Below, one piece after another: positions 9,583 through 19,506 of a stretch of DNA of 64,000 nucleotides (positions within the stretch are counted from its first letter, which is position 1; each line of letters starts with the position of its first letter). Below the pieces are notes generated by a model. It did not search any database. It saw only the letters and a program-made list of their open reading frames with translations, and was not told where the DNA came from. Position numbers and translations under genes: made by a program. This DNA is from Planctomycetaceae bacterium (GTDB lineage: Bacteria; Planctomycetota; Planctomycetia; Planctomycetales; Planctomycetaceae): positions 1 through 64,000 of the forward strand of contig JAJDEI010000108.1 in NCBI GenBank assembly GCA_029259845.1, read 5' to 3'.

Positions 9583-10538
9583 GGATCGGACGGCTCCCCG
9601 ATGAGGGAGAGGAACGCCTGCTCCAGAGAATTTCGGGTCGGTTCCAGGCTGCGGATGCTGACGTTCCGGGACCGCAACGCGTCGACGATGCGGTCCACCT
9701 GTGACTGGCCGCCGGCCGTGATGCGGACCGCAACGTCGCCGCCGGCGTCCGGTTGGAGTTGGGGCGCATCGAGCCCGCCGGCGGCCAGCGCCTCGGCGAT
9801 GTCTTCGGGAGTCCCCCGGAGCGTCAGCCGCACATCACTCCCCGCTTTAGTCAGTTCGGAGATGTCAGCGACGGTACGCATCCTGCCTTTGGCCAGAATG
9901 GCGACCCGGTCGCAGACCAGTTCGACCTCTTGCAGCAAATGGCTGTTGAGGAAGACCGTGGTCCCGTTTTGTTGGAGTCCCTTGAGGACGGCGCGAATCT
10001 CGCTGCGCCCGACCGGGTCGACCCCGTCGGTCGGTTCGTCGAGAATGATGAGTTCCGGCTCGTGCAACATGGATTGGGCAAGTCCGAGCCGCTGGAGCAT
10101 GCCTTTGGAGTATTTGGAGACACTGGTCGTGCCCCACTCTTCGAGCCCGACCGTCTTGAGCAATGCGGGACGCTGCCGTTTGACTTCGGCGACCCGCATG
10201 CCGCTGAGGCAGCCGTAGTATTCGAGAGCCGTGTTGCCGGTGAGGTGCCGGGGGATGCGGTGGTTCTCCGGCAAATACCCGATCCGCCGCCGCGCCCTGC
10301 GGTGACCCGCCGGATGGCCGAGGATCGTCGCGTCTCCCCGGGTCTTGTGGACGATTCCCAACAGCACCTTGATGAGAGTGGTCTTGCCCGCCCCGTTGGG
10401 CCCGAGCAGACCGAAGATGGACCCCCGCGGAACGGCGAACGACACTCCTTTGAGCGCCTCGACCTGTCGCCGCCGAATCAGCCCCTCACGGAACGTCTTC
10501 TGGAGGCTGTCAATTGCGATGGCCGGAGACGTGCTCAT
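9579..10538 (-). CDS. ABC transporter ATP-binding protein
   Basis: This 319-residue ATPase of the ABC-2/DrrA-NatA class has Walker A GLLGPNGAGKTT at about residues 43-54, a Q-loop region GYLPENHRIP (Glu in place of the usual Gln), signature-like KYSKGMLQRLGLAQ, Walker B LIILDEPTDGVDP, and the H-loop NSHLLQEVE. The signature is YSKGM rather than LSGGQ, as is common in this subfamily. A C-terminal domain of about 90 residues follows. It is the first gene of a two-gene exporter operon and overlaps the permease gene by four bases. The transported compound cannot be inferred. Confidence 0.92.
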   Translation of the reverse strand: MSTSPAIAIDSLQKTFREGLIRRRQVEALKGVSFAVPRGSIFGLLGPNGAGKTTLIKVLLGIVHKTRGDATILGHPAGHRRARRRIGYLPENHRIPRHLTGNTALEYYGCLSGMRVAEVKRQRPALLKTVGLEEWGTTSVSKYSKGMLQRLGLAQSMLHEPELIILDEPTDGVDPVGRSEIRAVLKGLQQNGTTVFLNSHLLQEVELVCDRVAILAKGRMRTVADISELTKAGSDVRLTLRGTPEDIAEALAAGGLDAPQLQPDAGGDVAVRITAGGQSQVDRIVDALRSRNVSIRSLEPTRNSLEQAFLSLIGEPSDP

Positions 10539-11190
10539 CGGGGCTGTCGATCGTATTCAGGACTGAAGGTGCAGAGCTGTGGGCGCAGGGACTTTGGGAT
10601 GACCAATTCCCTGAAGCCTATCAAGGCCTCCCTCGAGATTCGAGCCGGCGACAGCGCGCCATCGTCGAACCGGGACGTCTGCTCAGTGGGGGGGCTGGGG
10701 CGATCCGAAATCGATGCTGGGCAAGACACACGGAACTCCGGGGCTGTGGACGGTGAACGAACCGCGTCACGGCCCCAGAATTCGGTCGGGGACAGATTCT
10801 TTTCGCCTCGACAGCGCCCCAGCCACACGCGAATGAGCGAGCTCCGCCATCGAACAGAGACGTCGATCCAGGTGTCCCAACCCGTTGATTCGTCAGAATC
10901 TTTGCGAACGGATCAGGCGGGCTGATATCGAAAACGAGCGCCGGCCAATGGCGGCAACCCGCCAACGCGGCGACGCGCGTTCCGAAAAAGCCGTCAAACT
11001 CGGCCCCTGTTCGCCGGGATCGGGGGCTGACGGTCGGGCAATTTGTGAGAGGCCGCCCGCTGTAAGGTAGGCTATCGGGGAGTGTTGGATCGCGGGAGCG
11101 TCTTTGCGCGCACAGAAATCAGCTCGGCATCCAACATGAGATCGCGCATCAGCCGCCGATGGTTCGATCGTTGAATCGCCGGCGGAACAT
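10539..11190. other. Intergenic region, no supportable gene
   Basis: These 652 bases separate the divergently transcribed ABC operon and the giant hybrid kinase gene. Short open frames on both strands have no recognisable domain, signal peptide or good start site. The region must contain the promoters of both flanking genes, but I see no convincing -35/-10 pair. No tRNA-like cloverleaf was recognised. Confidence 0.4.
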
Positions 11191-14100
11191 GTGTCTATGC
11201 CTGTCACGCCGGCATTGCCGTTTAACGCCGCCGTGATCCACCGTCGTCGGCCCTTTCGCAGGGCGAGGAAAATGGGGAACCGATCTGATTCATCTGCTGC
11301 TGAAGCGCTGGCTGCTGCCGCCGCGCTGCCGGATGACGTTCCGCCCCTGATCGACGGACGATTCGAGGTTCTGGAGGAGTTATCCCGAACCGATCGGTCC
11401 AGCAAGTGGCGCGGGATTGACAAATCGTCGGGACAGCCGGTCATCATCCGCATGCTGGCGGTCGATTCAATGCCCGCCGGCGCATTGATGCGGTTGGAGC
11501 ACGAGGCACTGCTCAGGCTGGCGCTTCACAGCGAGCACAAGGCTTGTCTGCTGTTTGCCGGGCGCGTCGGCCGTCATCATGTTTTGGTCCGAGAGTTCGT
11601 ACCGGGCATGTCGCTCGCCGAACGTCTTGCCGCCGGTCCGCTCGACTATGGCGATACCCTTGCGGTCGCAGCCGGCGTGGTGTCCGCGTTGCGGGATCAG
11701 CATGGCATTGGCGTGCTGCATCGCGGCGTTCGCCCGTCGAACGTCATTGTGAACGAGACGGGTCCGCTGACGGTGGTGCGGCTCGTCAACTCCGGCACTG
11801 TGTCGCAAGTGCCCGGCTCCGGCACGCTCTCTCCGGTCGAGTTGGAGATCGCCGCTTACCTCTCTCCGGAACAAAGCGGGCTTCTGGAGCAGGACGTCGC
11901 CGAGCCGTCCGACATCTACGCGGCCGGGATCCTGATGTACCACTGTGTGTCCGGGCATCCGCCGTTCCAGTCTCCCACGCTGGGGAGCCTGCTGTTCGAC
12001 CACATGACGGCTCCCGTGCCGAGCCTGCGCGACCTTCAGGTGGACGTGCCCCGCGCGTTTGAAGAGTTGGTGCACCGGACCTTGAGAAAGGACCCCCGCG
12101 ACCGCTATCAGTCCGCAGAGGCTGTGCTCGCCGATATCCGGGCGTTGCAGAGGGCGTGGGAGCGAAACGAAGAACCATCGATCGTGGTTGGGTCCCACGA
12201 TCACCGCTGCAGTCTGACAGAGCCGGCTTTCGTCTCCCGCACGTCGGAGATGGACCAACTGGACCGGTTGCGTTCCCAAGCCGCCCAAGGCGTCCCAAAC
12301 GTTGTCTCGCTGGAAGGGGAATCGGGGGCCGGCAAGAGTCGGTTGCTGGAGGAGACCGCGCGGCGGGCGGCCGGAGCGGGCTTCCGTGTCTACCGGGGCC
12401 GTGGAACCAACGACGTGGCCCGCGAGCCCTTCCAGATGCTGCGAGGCATCGTCGAGGGTGTCGTGTCGGACGTTCGGCGACATCCATCACATGGCGAATT
12501 TCTGATCGAACATCTCGGCGAGGACGCCTCGGTCGTCTCCACCGCTTTGCCGGGGCTGGCACCGGTGCTGGGATGGGGAGGAAAATCGGCCCACGGCTCG
12601 GAATCTTTCGGCGAAGCAAGAACCATTCGGGCGCTGGCCCGTTTGCTCGACGTGCTCGGTACCGAACAACGGCCCACCCTTGTCATTCTGGATGACTGCC
12701 AATGGGCCGACGAACAGACTCACCGGCTGATCCGCCGGTGGCAGAACGGAATCGAAACCGGAACGAGGAAGTCGTACGTCCAACTGATCGTCGCATTTCG
12801 GAGCGAAGAGGTCGGCGAAGCGCACATCCTGCGGCAGAAGCAGGCGACCGCCCATGTCCGTTTGTCGTCCCTCACGGATGAGGAAGTCCGCCGATTGGCG
12901 ACATCAATGGCCGGACCGCTGCCCGATGCGGCCATGCAGACTGTCGTTCGGCTGGCGGGTGGCAGCCCGTTCATGGCGTCGGCCGTTCTTCGGGGGCTGG
13001 TCGAATCCGGGGCGCTCATGGGGTCGGACGGCGGTTGGACCGTTGACCTGCTGGTGATGAGCAAAGTTCATTCATCGAGCCAGGCGGGGTCGCTCCTCTC
13101 GCAACGGCTCGACCTGCTGCCTCCCGAAACGCTGCAATTCCTGTCGTGGGGTGCGGTGCTCGGCAGCGAATTTGACATCGATTGCGTCGCGCGGCTGTCG
13201 GGGCAACAACCGGATCATGTGATCGCGGCGGTCGACGAGGCGCGCCGCCGTCATCTCATCTGGTGCCGCCAGGATGGAGCAGAATGCGTTTTCATTCACG
13301 ATAAGATTCGCCAGGCGCTCCTGGAACGTCAGTCTCCATCCGAAAAGCAGAAGCGCCATCGTCAGGCGGCACTCGACTTGCAACGGAACGCGCCCGACGA
13401 GATCTCGGCCCTGTCGTTTCACTTTGATGCGGCCGGCATGCACCGGGAGGCATTGGCGTATGCGCTCAAGGCGGCGGAGCAGGCAAGCGCGCAGCATGCC
13501 CTGGAAATCGCCGAGCAGCAGTACCTCATCGCCCGCCGGGGAAGCGCGGAGGCGAACCGGGAGTCGCAGTTCCGTATCGAACAGGGTCTTGGCGATGTGC
13601 TGATGGTCCGCGGGCGCTATGCGGAAGCGGGCCAGGCCTTCGAACGGGCCGCGCAAGTTGCTGATGGAGTCGTCGCCAAAGCCGCGCTGCAGGGAAAGCT
13701 TGCAGAGCTGGCGATGAAGCGGGGGGACATGGAGCAGGCGGTCAGCGACTATTCGTCCGCCCTGCGTCTGCTTGGAACAACGGTTCCCCGCACCGAGTCG
13801 GTATTGTTTTTGATGCTCGTTTGGGAAGGGATCGTGCAGGGGCTGCACACGGCTCTTCCCTCGTGTTTCGTGCATCGCAAGCGGAAGTCCCCCGGCGAAG
13901 TCGACCGGCTGAAGATGCGGTTGTTGAGCGGATTGAGCCACGGTTGCTGGTATTGCCGCAGCAAGATTTCGGTCTATTGGTCCCATCTGCGGGGCATGAA
14001 CCTGGCCGAACGTTTCCCGCCGACTCTCGAATTGGCGCAGCTTTACGCCGACCATGCGCCGGCGATGACGATCATCCCGATCCCCGCGTTCCGCAGAGGA

Positions 14101-17100
14101 ATTCGGTATGCCGAGAAGTCGCTGGCGATTCGCAAGGAGTGCGACGACCTGTGGGGACAGGGGCAATCGCTGCACTATTACGGCGTCGTGCTGTATGCCG
14201 CCTCCCGCTATAAAGAGTGCATCGACCGCTGCCGCGCGTCGATTCGCATCCTGGAACGATTGGGAGACTACTGGCAGGTCCACATCGCGCGTTACCAGAT
14301 TGCCGCGGCCTACTACCGATTGGGCGATCTGAGTTCGTCGCTTGCGGAAGCCCGGTTGAATCACAAATCGGGTCTCGATTTGGGGGACGAACAGGCATCG
14401 GGCATCATTCTCGATGTGTGGGCCTGGGCCACGGACGGGGCGGTCCCTCCGGACATCCTCCGTCGGGAACGGGCCCGCGAAAGGACTGACGCCCAGGGTG
14501 CCGCCCAGGTGTTGTGTGCCCAGGGAGTTTGCCAGCTTGGGGAAGGCGATGCGGCCGGAGCGGTCGATTCCATCGAACAGGCGATCCGCATCTGCGACTC
14601 CGCGGGCGTCCGCAATGACTACACGCGTCCGCTGCTGACCTGGAGGGCGACGGCGATTCGTAAGTGGGCCGAGCAGGTCCGGGACCTCACGCCACAGACC
14701 CGCCAGTCGCTGCTTCAACGCGGGACGCATGCCGCGCAGCGGGCGCTGGCGGAGACTCGCTTCTATCGCAACGAACGTCCCCACGCTTTGAGAGAACTCG
14801 GCCTGATTTACGCGATGCAGGGCCGAACTCGCAAAGGGCTGAAACTCCTTGGCCGAAGCCTGTCTCTGGCGCAGCGGTTGGATGCCCGCTTCGAACAGGC
14901 GCTGTCGCAATCCGCCCGTGCCCGGCTGTGCAAGGAGCTTCGCTTTCCCGCGGCAGAAGAGCAACTTTACCACGCGGAAGTCCTGATCGCGGAGATGCAG
15001 CCGGTGTCGGAGGGGGACACGTCTTCGCGCTCCGCCGGCGACCTTCCCAGCCTCTCACTAATCGACCGCTTCGGCACGGTGCTGGATGCCGGCCGCAAGA
15101 TCGCCTCGGCATTGTCCACCAATGTCATTTTTGATGAGACCCAAGCCGCTGCCTCGCAGCTGCTTCGGGGAGAGACATGCACGCTCGTCAACGTGATCCC
15201 ATCGGCGGACCGTCTCGAATTTACGCCGATCGACCAGAATTTTGAACGGCCGGTCAGCGAATCCATTCTCGCCGAATCGGTCCGTTGCGGATGCGCGGTT
15301 ACCGGTGGCATGGATAAGGACGACCCGGAGACGGCCGCTGGCCAGGAAACCGGCGAGCGTTCGGTTCTTGGTGCACCGATCCTCGTGAGAGGCCGCGTTG
15401 TCGCATGTCTGTACGTTTCGCACGACAACGTGAGCGGACTGTTCGGACCGACCGAGGAACGTCTAGCGGATTTCATCACCACGATCGCCGGAGCGGCACT
15501 CGAAAATGCCGAGGGCTTCGAGGAATTGCAGCGGCTCAACGCCACGCTGGAACGCCGCGTTGCCGACCGGACCCGAGTTGTCGAGGCGCGGGCCCGCGAA
15601 CTGGCCGCCAGCAATGAAAAACTGGAACAGACCGCCAAACGGCTTCGCGTGGCCCAAGCTGAATTACTCGCCTCCAAGCAACAGGTCGAAGTCGCCAGCG
15701 AAGCCAAAAGCCGCTTCCTCGCCGCGATGAGCCACGAAGTCCGTACTCCCATGAACGGCATCATGGGAATGGCCGAACTCGCCCTGCGGACATCCTTGAG
15801 CGAACAGCAGCGGGGATACGTCAACACCATCAACGAATCGGCCGCCATTTTGCTCGCGCTGCTCAATGACGTGCTCGACTATTCCAAAATCGAAGCCGGA
15901 AAGATGGAGCTGGAAGACGTACCGTTGTCGCTGCACGAACTTGTGGGCAGCAGTGTCCGCATGCTGGCCGGCCGCGCTGCGGAGAAGAAGATCGAACTGA
16001 TCTGCCGCGTTTCACCCAATGTCCCCGCGACGATGTCCGGCGACCCCAGCCGGCTCCGGCAGGTGCTGATCAACCTGTTGGGCAACGCCATCAAGTTCAC
16101 CGAATCCGGAGAAGTGCTCGTCCACGTTTGGGAGGACAAGACCGACGACCGCGAACCGGCCAACGGCGAGGCGGGCGACGGCGACGCAGCAGGCGGTGAG
16201 ACGGCAGACAGACGCAACACAAAGTCGATCCATTTCCTCGTGCAGGACACGGGTGTCGGCATCCCAGCCGAGCAACAGCAGGCGATCTTCGAAGCGTTCA
16301 ATCAGGCGAGCACGTCGGTCACGCGGCAGTTCGGAGGCACCGGGCTGGGGCTGTCGATCTCCACAGAATTGGTCAGCCTGATGCAGGGACGCCTGTGGGT
16401 CGAGAGTGAACCGGGGGTCGGCAGCCAATTCCATGTCGTTGTGCCTCTGGGAACGGTCGAGGACGATCAGCCGCCGCCCGCCCCGCCTGACGAGCCGGTC
16501 CGCCCCGTGTTGCTGCTGTCCGAGCACGCGGCGGCAGCGGCCGCCTATCAGGAAATGCTCGCCGAGAACGGGCTCGAAGTCACGACGGTCATCGATGCCG
16601 AACACGCCCAATTGGCATGGCTGGAGGCGAAGCGGACCCAGCAGCCATACTTGATGATGGTGGCCGACGCACGGGCCGATCTGGGAATCGACCCGACGAT
16701 GCTTCACCAGCTTCGCAGCATGATCGGCGACGACCACTGCCCGCTTTTGTTACTCACACCGGTCGATCAGATGGAATCCTCCGATCGCTTCCGCGAATGG
16801 GGGGCCGACCATGTCATCATGAAGCCGGTGATCCCCAAGGACCTGAAACGCTGTTTGAACGACACTGGCATGGCCAACGCCAACCCACCCGAAGCAAGCT
16901 CTGCGAACGGAGATCCCCCGATGATCAGCCAACCTTTCCCAACGTCCGCCGAGAGTAACACGTCTCTCCGGGTTTTGGTCACCGATGACAGCGCGGTCAA
17001 CCGGGAGGTCGCCGGCGGTCTGCTCGAGTTTCTTGGCCATCAGGCCGAGTTCGCCCGCGACGGCCGCGAGGCGGTCGAGGCAGTCGCCCAGTCGGACTTC

Positions 17101-17352
17101 GACGTCGTGCTGATGGACATCGAAATGCCCGTGATGGACGGCTATGAGGCAACGCGCACGATCCGTCAGGCCGAGGCGATGACCGGACACCACGTGCCCA
17201 TCATCGCCATGTCGGCCCATGCCATCGATGAGCTCAAGAAAGCGGGGCGAGACGCGGGGATGGACCACTACGTCTCGAAACCGATCGAGCCCGCCCAAAT
17301 CAAGTACGTTCTGGAAAACCTCAACGAGTTCGTCACCGAGGCGGTCTCCTGA
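11191..17352 (+). CDS. Giant hybrid sensor: pseudokinase, AAA NTPase, TPR, GAF, histidine kinase, two receiver domains
   Basis: The frame runs from a GTG at 11191 (2053 residues); ATGs at 11197 and 11272 are alternative starts. Residues about 57-320 have the Ser/Thr protein kinase fold but lack key residues: HRG replaces HRD (177-179), no DFG is visible, and the glycine loop is degenerate. An AAA_16-type NTPase follows, with Walker A GESGAGKSR (376-384) and Walker B VILDDCQWAD (about 495). Helical TPR-like repeats span about 740-1270, a GAF-like domain about 1290-1435, and a coiled coil comes next. The histidine kinase has MSHEVRTPMNG (His about 1515), N-box and GGTGLGLS. Receiver 1 (about 1770-1890) is divergent, with Asp about 1826. 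Receiver 2 (about 1927-2045) is canonical, with VLMDIEMPVMDG (Asp about 1976). Confidence 0.92.
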   Translation: MSMPVTPALPFNAAVIHRRRPFRRARKMGNRSDSSAAEALAAAAALPDDVPPLIDGRFEVLEELSRTDRSSKWRGIDKSSGQPVIIRMLAVDSMPAGALMRLEHEALLRLALHSEHKACLLFAGRVGRHHVLVREFVPGMSLAERLAAGPLDYGDTLAVAAGVVSALRDQHGIGVLHRGVRPSNVIVNETGPLTVVRLVNSGTVSQVPGSGTLSPVELEIAAYLSPEQSGLLEQDVAEPSDIYAAGILMYHCVSGHPPFQSPTLGSLLFDHMTAPVPSLRDLQVDVPRAFEELVHRTLRKDPRDRYQSAEAVLADIRALQRAWERNEEPSIVVGSHDHRCSLTEPAFVSRTSEMDQLDRLRSQAAQGVPNVVSLEGESGAGKSRLLEETARRAAGAGFRVYRGRGTNDVAREPFQMLRGIVEGVVSDVRRHPSHGEFLIEHLGEDASVVSTALPGLAPVLGWGGKSAHGSESFGEARTIRALARLLDVLGTEQRPTLVILDDCQWADEQTHRLIRRWQNGIETGTRKSYVQLIVAFRSEEVGEAHILRQKQATAHVRLSSLTDEEVRRLATSMAGPLPDAAMQTVVRLAGGSPFMASAVLRGLVESGALMGSDGGWTVDLLVMSKVHSSSQAGSLLSQRLDLLPPETLQFLSWGAVLGSEFDIDCVARLSGQQPDHVIAAVDEARRRHLIWCRQDGAECVFIHDKIRQALLERQSPSEKQKRHRQAALDLQRNAPDEISALSFHFDAAGMHREALAYALKAAEQASAQHALEIAEQQYLIARRGSAEANRESQFRIEQGLGDVLMVRGRYAEAGQAFERAAQVADGVVAKAALQGKLAELAMKRGDMEQAVSDYSSALRLLGTTVPRTESVLFLMLVWEGIVQGLHTALPSCFVHRKRKSPGEVDRLKMRLLSGLSHGCWYCRSKISVYWSHLRGMNLAERFPPTLELAQLYADHAPAMTIIPIPAFRRGIRYAEKSLAIRKECDDLWGQGQSLHYYGVVLYAASRYKECIDRCRASIRILERLGDYWQVHIARYQIAAAYYRLGDLSSSLAEARLNHKSGLDLGDEQASGIILDVWAWATDGAVPPDILRRERARERTDAQGAAQVLCAQGVCQLGEGDAAGAVDSIEQAIRICDSAGVRNDYTRPLLTWRATAIRKWAEQVRDLTPQTRQSLLQRGTHAAQRALAETRFYRNERPHALRELGLIYAMQGRTRKGLKLLGRSLSLAQRLDARFEQALSQSARARLCKELRFPAAEEQLYHAEVLIAEMQPVSEGDTSSRSAGDLPSLSLIDRFGTVLDAGRKIASALSTNVIFDETQAAASQLLRGETCTLVNVIPSADRLEFTPIDQNFERPVSESILAESVRCGCAVTGGMDKDDPETAAGQETGERSVLGAPILVRGRVVACLYVSHDNVSGLFGPTEERLADFITTIAGAALENAEGFEELQRLNATLERRVADRTRVVEARARELAASNEKLEQTAKRLRVAQAELLASKQQVEVASEAKSRFLAAMSHEVRTPMNGIMGMAELALRTSLSEQQRGYVNTINESAAILLALLNDVLDYSKIEAGKMELEDVPLSLHELVGSSVRMLAGRAAEKKIELICRVSPNVPATMSGDPSRLRQVLINLLGNAIKFTESGEVLVHVWEDKTDDREPANGEAGDGDAAGGETADRRNTKSIHFLVQDTGVGIPAEQQQAIFEAFNQASTSVTRQFGGTGLGLSISTELVSLMQGRLWVESEPGVGSQFHVVVPLGTVEDDQPPPAPPDEPVRPVLLLSEHAAAAAAYQEMLAENGLEVTTVIDAEHAQLAWLEAKRTQQPYLMMVADARADLGIDPTMLHQLRSMIGDDHCPLLLLTPVDQMESSDRFREWGADHVIMKPVIPKDLKRCLNDTGMANANPPEASSANGDPPMISQPFPTSAESNTSLRVLVTDDSAVNREVAGGLLEFLGHQAEFARDGREAVEAVAQSDFDVVLMDIEMPVMDGYEATRTIRQAEAMTGHHVPIIAMSAHAIDELKKAGRDAGMDHYVSKPIEPAQIKYVLENLNEFVTEAVS

Positions 17353-17409
17353 GGCGATCAAACCGGATCGGATTGGCTCAACGGGCTCCTCAGCACAGAC
17401 ACCGCGCGG

Positions 17410-17784
17410 CTACCAGGTGCAACCGCGGTCGCAGGGATCGCCGCCGACCGGTCGGAAAACGACTCGCGGGATTCGGCGGAATTCGACCGCCTCCGGAGTC
17501 CGCCGCACGGTCGGAACGATGGTGATTTGCCGGTTCGGTTGAGGCGCGGCTCGAAAGACGGTTGTCTCAGCCTCGCCGCTGTCGGAGGGCGCGGCTTCGC
17601 TCGCGGCGTTCCCGGATTCCGGAGCCAATGTGAAAGAGGCGAGCCGCGACGTGACGTTGTTGGCGAACACGGAAAGCCGCGGCCGCACAGCCGCCAGAAC
17701 GCGATCCCCTTGCTGAAACGCAAACAGTCCGGCCACCAGCGCGCTAAGAATCCACAAGTCCGTGTGTGTTCGCCAACTTCCCAT
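17410..17784 (-). CDS. Small single-pass membrane protein, unrecognised
   Basis: This 124-residue frame starts at the ATG at 17784, preceded by GGGAGAG at a normal Shine-Dalgarno distance; the longer frame upstream has no such support. One hydrophobic segment, DLWILSALVAGLFAFQ (about residues 9-24), is followed by a low-complexity Ala/Pro/Glu region. A basic C-terminus ends in a Cys-rich DPCDRGCTW. It lies tail-to-tail with the giant hybrid kinase, 57 bp apart, and divergent from the methyltransferase. No family is recognised. The ribosome binding site and single membrane helix make a real gene likely. Confidence 0.5.
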   Translation of the reverse strand: MGSWRTHTDLWILSALVAGLFAFQQGDRVLAAVRPRLSVFANNVTSRLASFTLAPESGNAASEAAPSDSGEAETTVFRAAPQPNRQITIVPTVRRTPEAVEFRRIPRVVFRPVGGDPCDRGCTW

Positions 17785-18194
17785 TGGAGTCTCTCCCTCG
17801 ATTGAACGGTTCCGGCAGAGAGAACGCCGACGGGGTGTGAATCTTCCCGGAAATCCGGTTCCGGCATCAGATTTCCCGGGAAAGTTCGCCATCGTGGCCG
17901 TCACAAGGTGCGGCTCCAGCCATTGGCTTTGCCGAGGCGACTGCCGATCCGGAAAGGGCTGCCGCTTTGGCAAACTTTCCCCGATGGGTGACCGATTCGG
18001 TCGTGCAACGACGCGTGGCACGAAAATTGGCCGATTGGCAAAATATGCTGTTGTTCGGGTGACTCGCCGGCTTCAGGATGGGCCGTGTTGCTTGGTCGGA
18101 TTGTTCGGGAAGCCATTGATGTGACGTTCTTGTCTCACAGGCCCCCTGGTCCGATCGCGCCCCATTTCCTTTCCCCTTCCGGGAGTTGCAAGCG
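17785..18194. other. Divergent intergenic region upstream of the methyltransferase
   Basis: This 410-bp region lies between the divergent genes at 17784 (minus) and 18195 (plus) and must hold both promoters. It contains a perfect 12-bp palindrome TTTCCCGGGAAA near 17872-17883. Related TTCCCGGAAA and TTCCCCGATGGG words lie nearby, and they could be operator half-sites. A sigma-54-like motif is annotated separately at 18016-18031. No gene is supported here. Confidence 0.4.
18016..18031 (+). promoter_or_regulatory. Possible sigma-54 promoter (weak -12 element)
   Basis: The sequence TGGCACGAAAATTGGC matches the sigma-54 -24 element (TGGCACG) perfectly. At the correct distance it has TTGG instead of the expected TTGC. 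It points toward the methyltransferase gene, about 165 bp upstream of its start. The GC dinucleotide at -12 is normally essential, so this could be a non-functional look-alike. Confidence 0.2.
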
Positions 18195-19295
18195 ATGAAC
18201 GCTGAGATTGAACGCTTCTTTGAGCAGGACGTAGCCGCTCTCGTCGGCGAGTTGCGGCGGTTGGAACAAGAGGTCGGCGGCGACGCCGAGCCACAAAAGG
18301 GGGAGCAACTCGACCGTCTTACGGCGGCGATCAGACACGCCCTTGAAGCCTGCGGGCGGATGGAGGCCGCCATCGGCGATCACGAAGAGTTGCTGAAGGA
18401 CGTGCAGACGAGATTCCGGGAGGCGATTCGTCCCTGGTTCGACCAGAGCTGGTTCATGGAGCGGGCTCACACCAAACCGCGGGGGTACCCCGGCGACTAC
18501 GTGCTGCTTTCGGCGATTTATGACGACGTCCCCAAAAGCCGCGGCATGGGTGGGCTTCTCGACCTCTTCTTCCTCGACCAGACACTGGCCCACGGCGTAC
18601 GGATTCGCCTCGCGGGCATTCGCCGGTTTCTCACCCAGGAAGTGCTCCGCCGGCAAACGGATCTGTCGATCCTCAACGTGGCCTGCGGACCGGCCCGCGA
18701 GTACGCCGAGGGTTTCTCCTGCGACGGACACCCGGTGCATCTGACGTGCATCGACATGGACGAACAGGCGCTCGAATATGTGCAGGAGAACGTCGCCGAG
18801 CAACCCAACGTGGAGGTCGATTTCGAGTGCGCCTGCTACAACGCCCTGCGAATGGCGTCCGCCAAATCAACGATCGCCAGGTTCGGCAAGTCCGACGTGA
18901 TCTATAGTGTGGGACTCTGCGACTACCTGCCCGACGACTACATGATCCGCCTGCTTCGCGGGTGGCGTGAGTCTCTCAAGGAGGGCGGAGTCGTCTACGT
19001 CGCCTTCAAGGACCGGCTGCTGTACAACAAGGCGGTTTATCAGTGGCTCGTCGACTGGCACTTCTACGAACGGACGGAGGAGGACTGCCGACGTCTCTAT
19101 GCAGAAGCGGGCTACGACATGGAAACTCTGGAAGTGACCCGCGGCGGTGACGGCGTGATCATGAACTTCATCGCCCGCTTGGAGGCGGCACCCGCGCAGG
19201 GAACTTCGGTCCGACGCTTCGAAACCGGCGAGAGCGCGCCAACCGCCCGCGAGCAGCACACTGGTGCTGGCAAATACCAACAGGTGCATCGCTGA
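18195..19295 (+). CDS. Class I SAM-dependent methyltransferase, PhcB-like
   Basis: This 366-residue protein uses the ATG at 18195, preceded by GGGAG; a TTG at 18186 is less likely. A helical N-terminal region of about 80 residues is followed by ERAHTKPRGYPGDYVLLSAI. The Rossmann-type SAM site is ILNVACGPAREYAEG at about residue 158, with acidic strand end TCIDMDEQALEYV and VIYSVGLCDYLPDD further on. The KPRGYPGDY block plus SAM fold resembles the family annotated as 3-hydroxypalmitate methyl ester (extracellular factor) synthase, PhcB. The assignment is from memory of family features, so substrate is an inference. The neighbours are a hybrid histidine kinase and a REC-HD-GYP regulator, which fits a signal-synthesis role. 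Confidence 0.75.
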   Translation: MNAEIERFFEQDVAALVGELRRLEQEVGGDAEPQKGEQLDRLTAAIRHALEACGRMEAAIGDHEELLKDVQTRFREAIRPWFDQSWFMERAHTKPRGYPGDYVLLSAIYDDVPKSRGMGGLLDLFFLDQTLAHGVRIRLAGIRRFLTQEVLRRQTDLSILNVACGPAREYAEGFSCDGHPVHLTCIDMDEQALEYVQENVAEQPNVEVDFECACYNALRMASAKSTIARFGKSDVIYSVGLCDYLPDDYMIRLLRGWRESLKEGGVVYVAFKDRLLYNKAVYQWLVDWHFYERTEEDCRRLYAEAGYDMETLEVTRGGDGVIMNFIARLEAAPAQGTSVRRFETGESAPTAREQHTGAGKYQQVHR

Positions 19296-19437
19296 AACGG
19301 TCGTGAAGTTTCGGCGGGAAAACCGGTCGAATGCCTCGTCCTCAAGCCATCTCACGGGGACGAGGCAAGTGTGTTCGCTTCATTCCCGTTGTCCCCGATC
19401 CCCCACGGCCGTTTCGTCGTGCCCGTGCACCCTCGCC

Positions 19438-19476
19438 CGTTTAGCCGCGCCCGTTAGGAAGCGCGTGCGCTAAACG
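19438..19476 (+). repeat. REP-like palindromic repeat, copy 3 (divergent core)
   Basis: The outer arms CGTTTAGC (19438-19445) and GCTAAACG (19469-19476) are perfectly complementary, and an inner CGCGC/GCGCG pair extends the hairpin. The left flank CCCGTTTAGCCGC is the same as in the other family members, but the core is different. The element lies between convergent genes (methyltransferase and HD-GYP regulator) and could terminate transcription from both sides. Confidence 0.55.
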
Positions 19477-19506
19477 AGGTTGCACCCCCCCTGCGAACGG
19501 CCCGGG

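Noticed and set aside
13072-14973. Minus-strand frame of 633 codons inside the giant kinase gene
   Set aside because: It is antisense to the TPR region of the hybrid kinase, in a high-GC gene where such shadows are common, and it has no ribosome binding site or domain.
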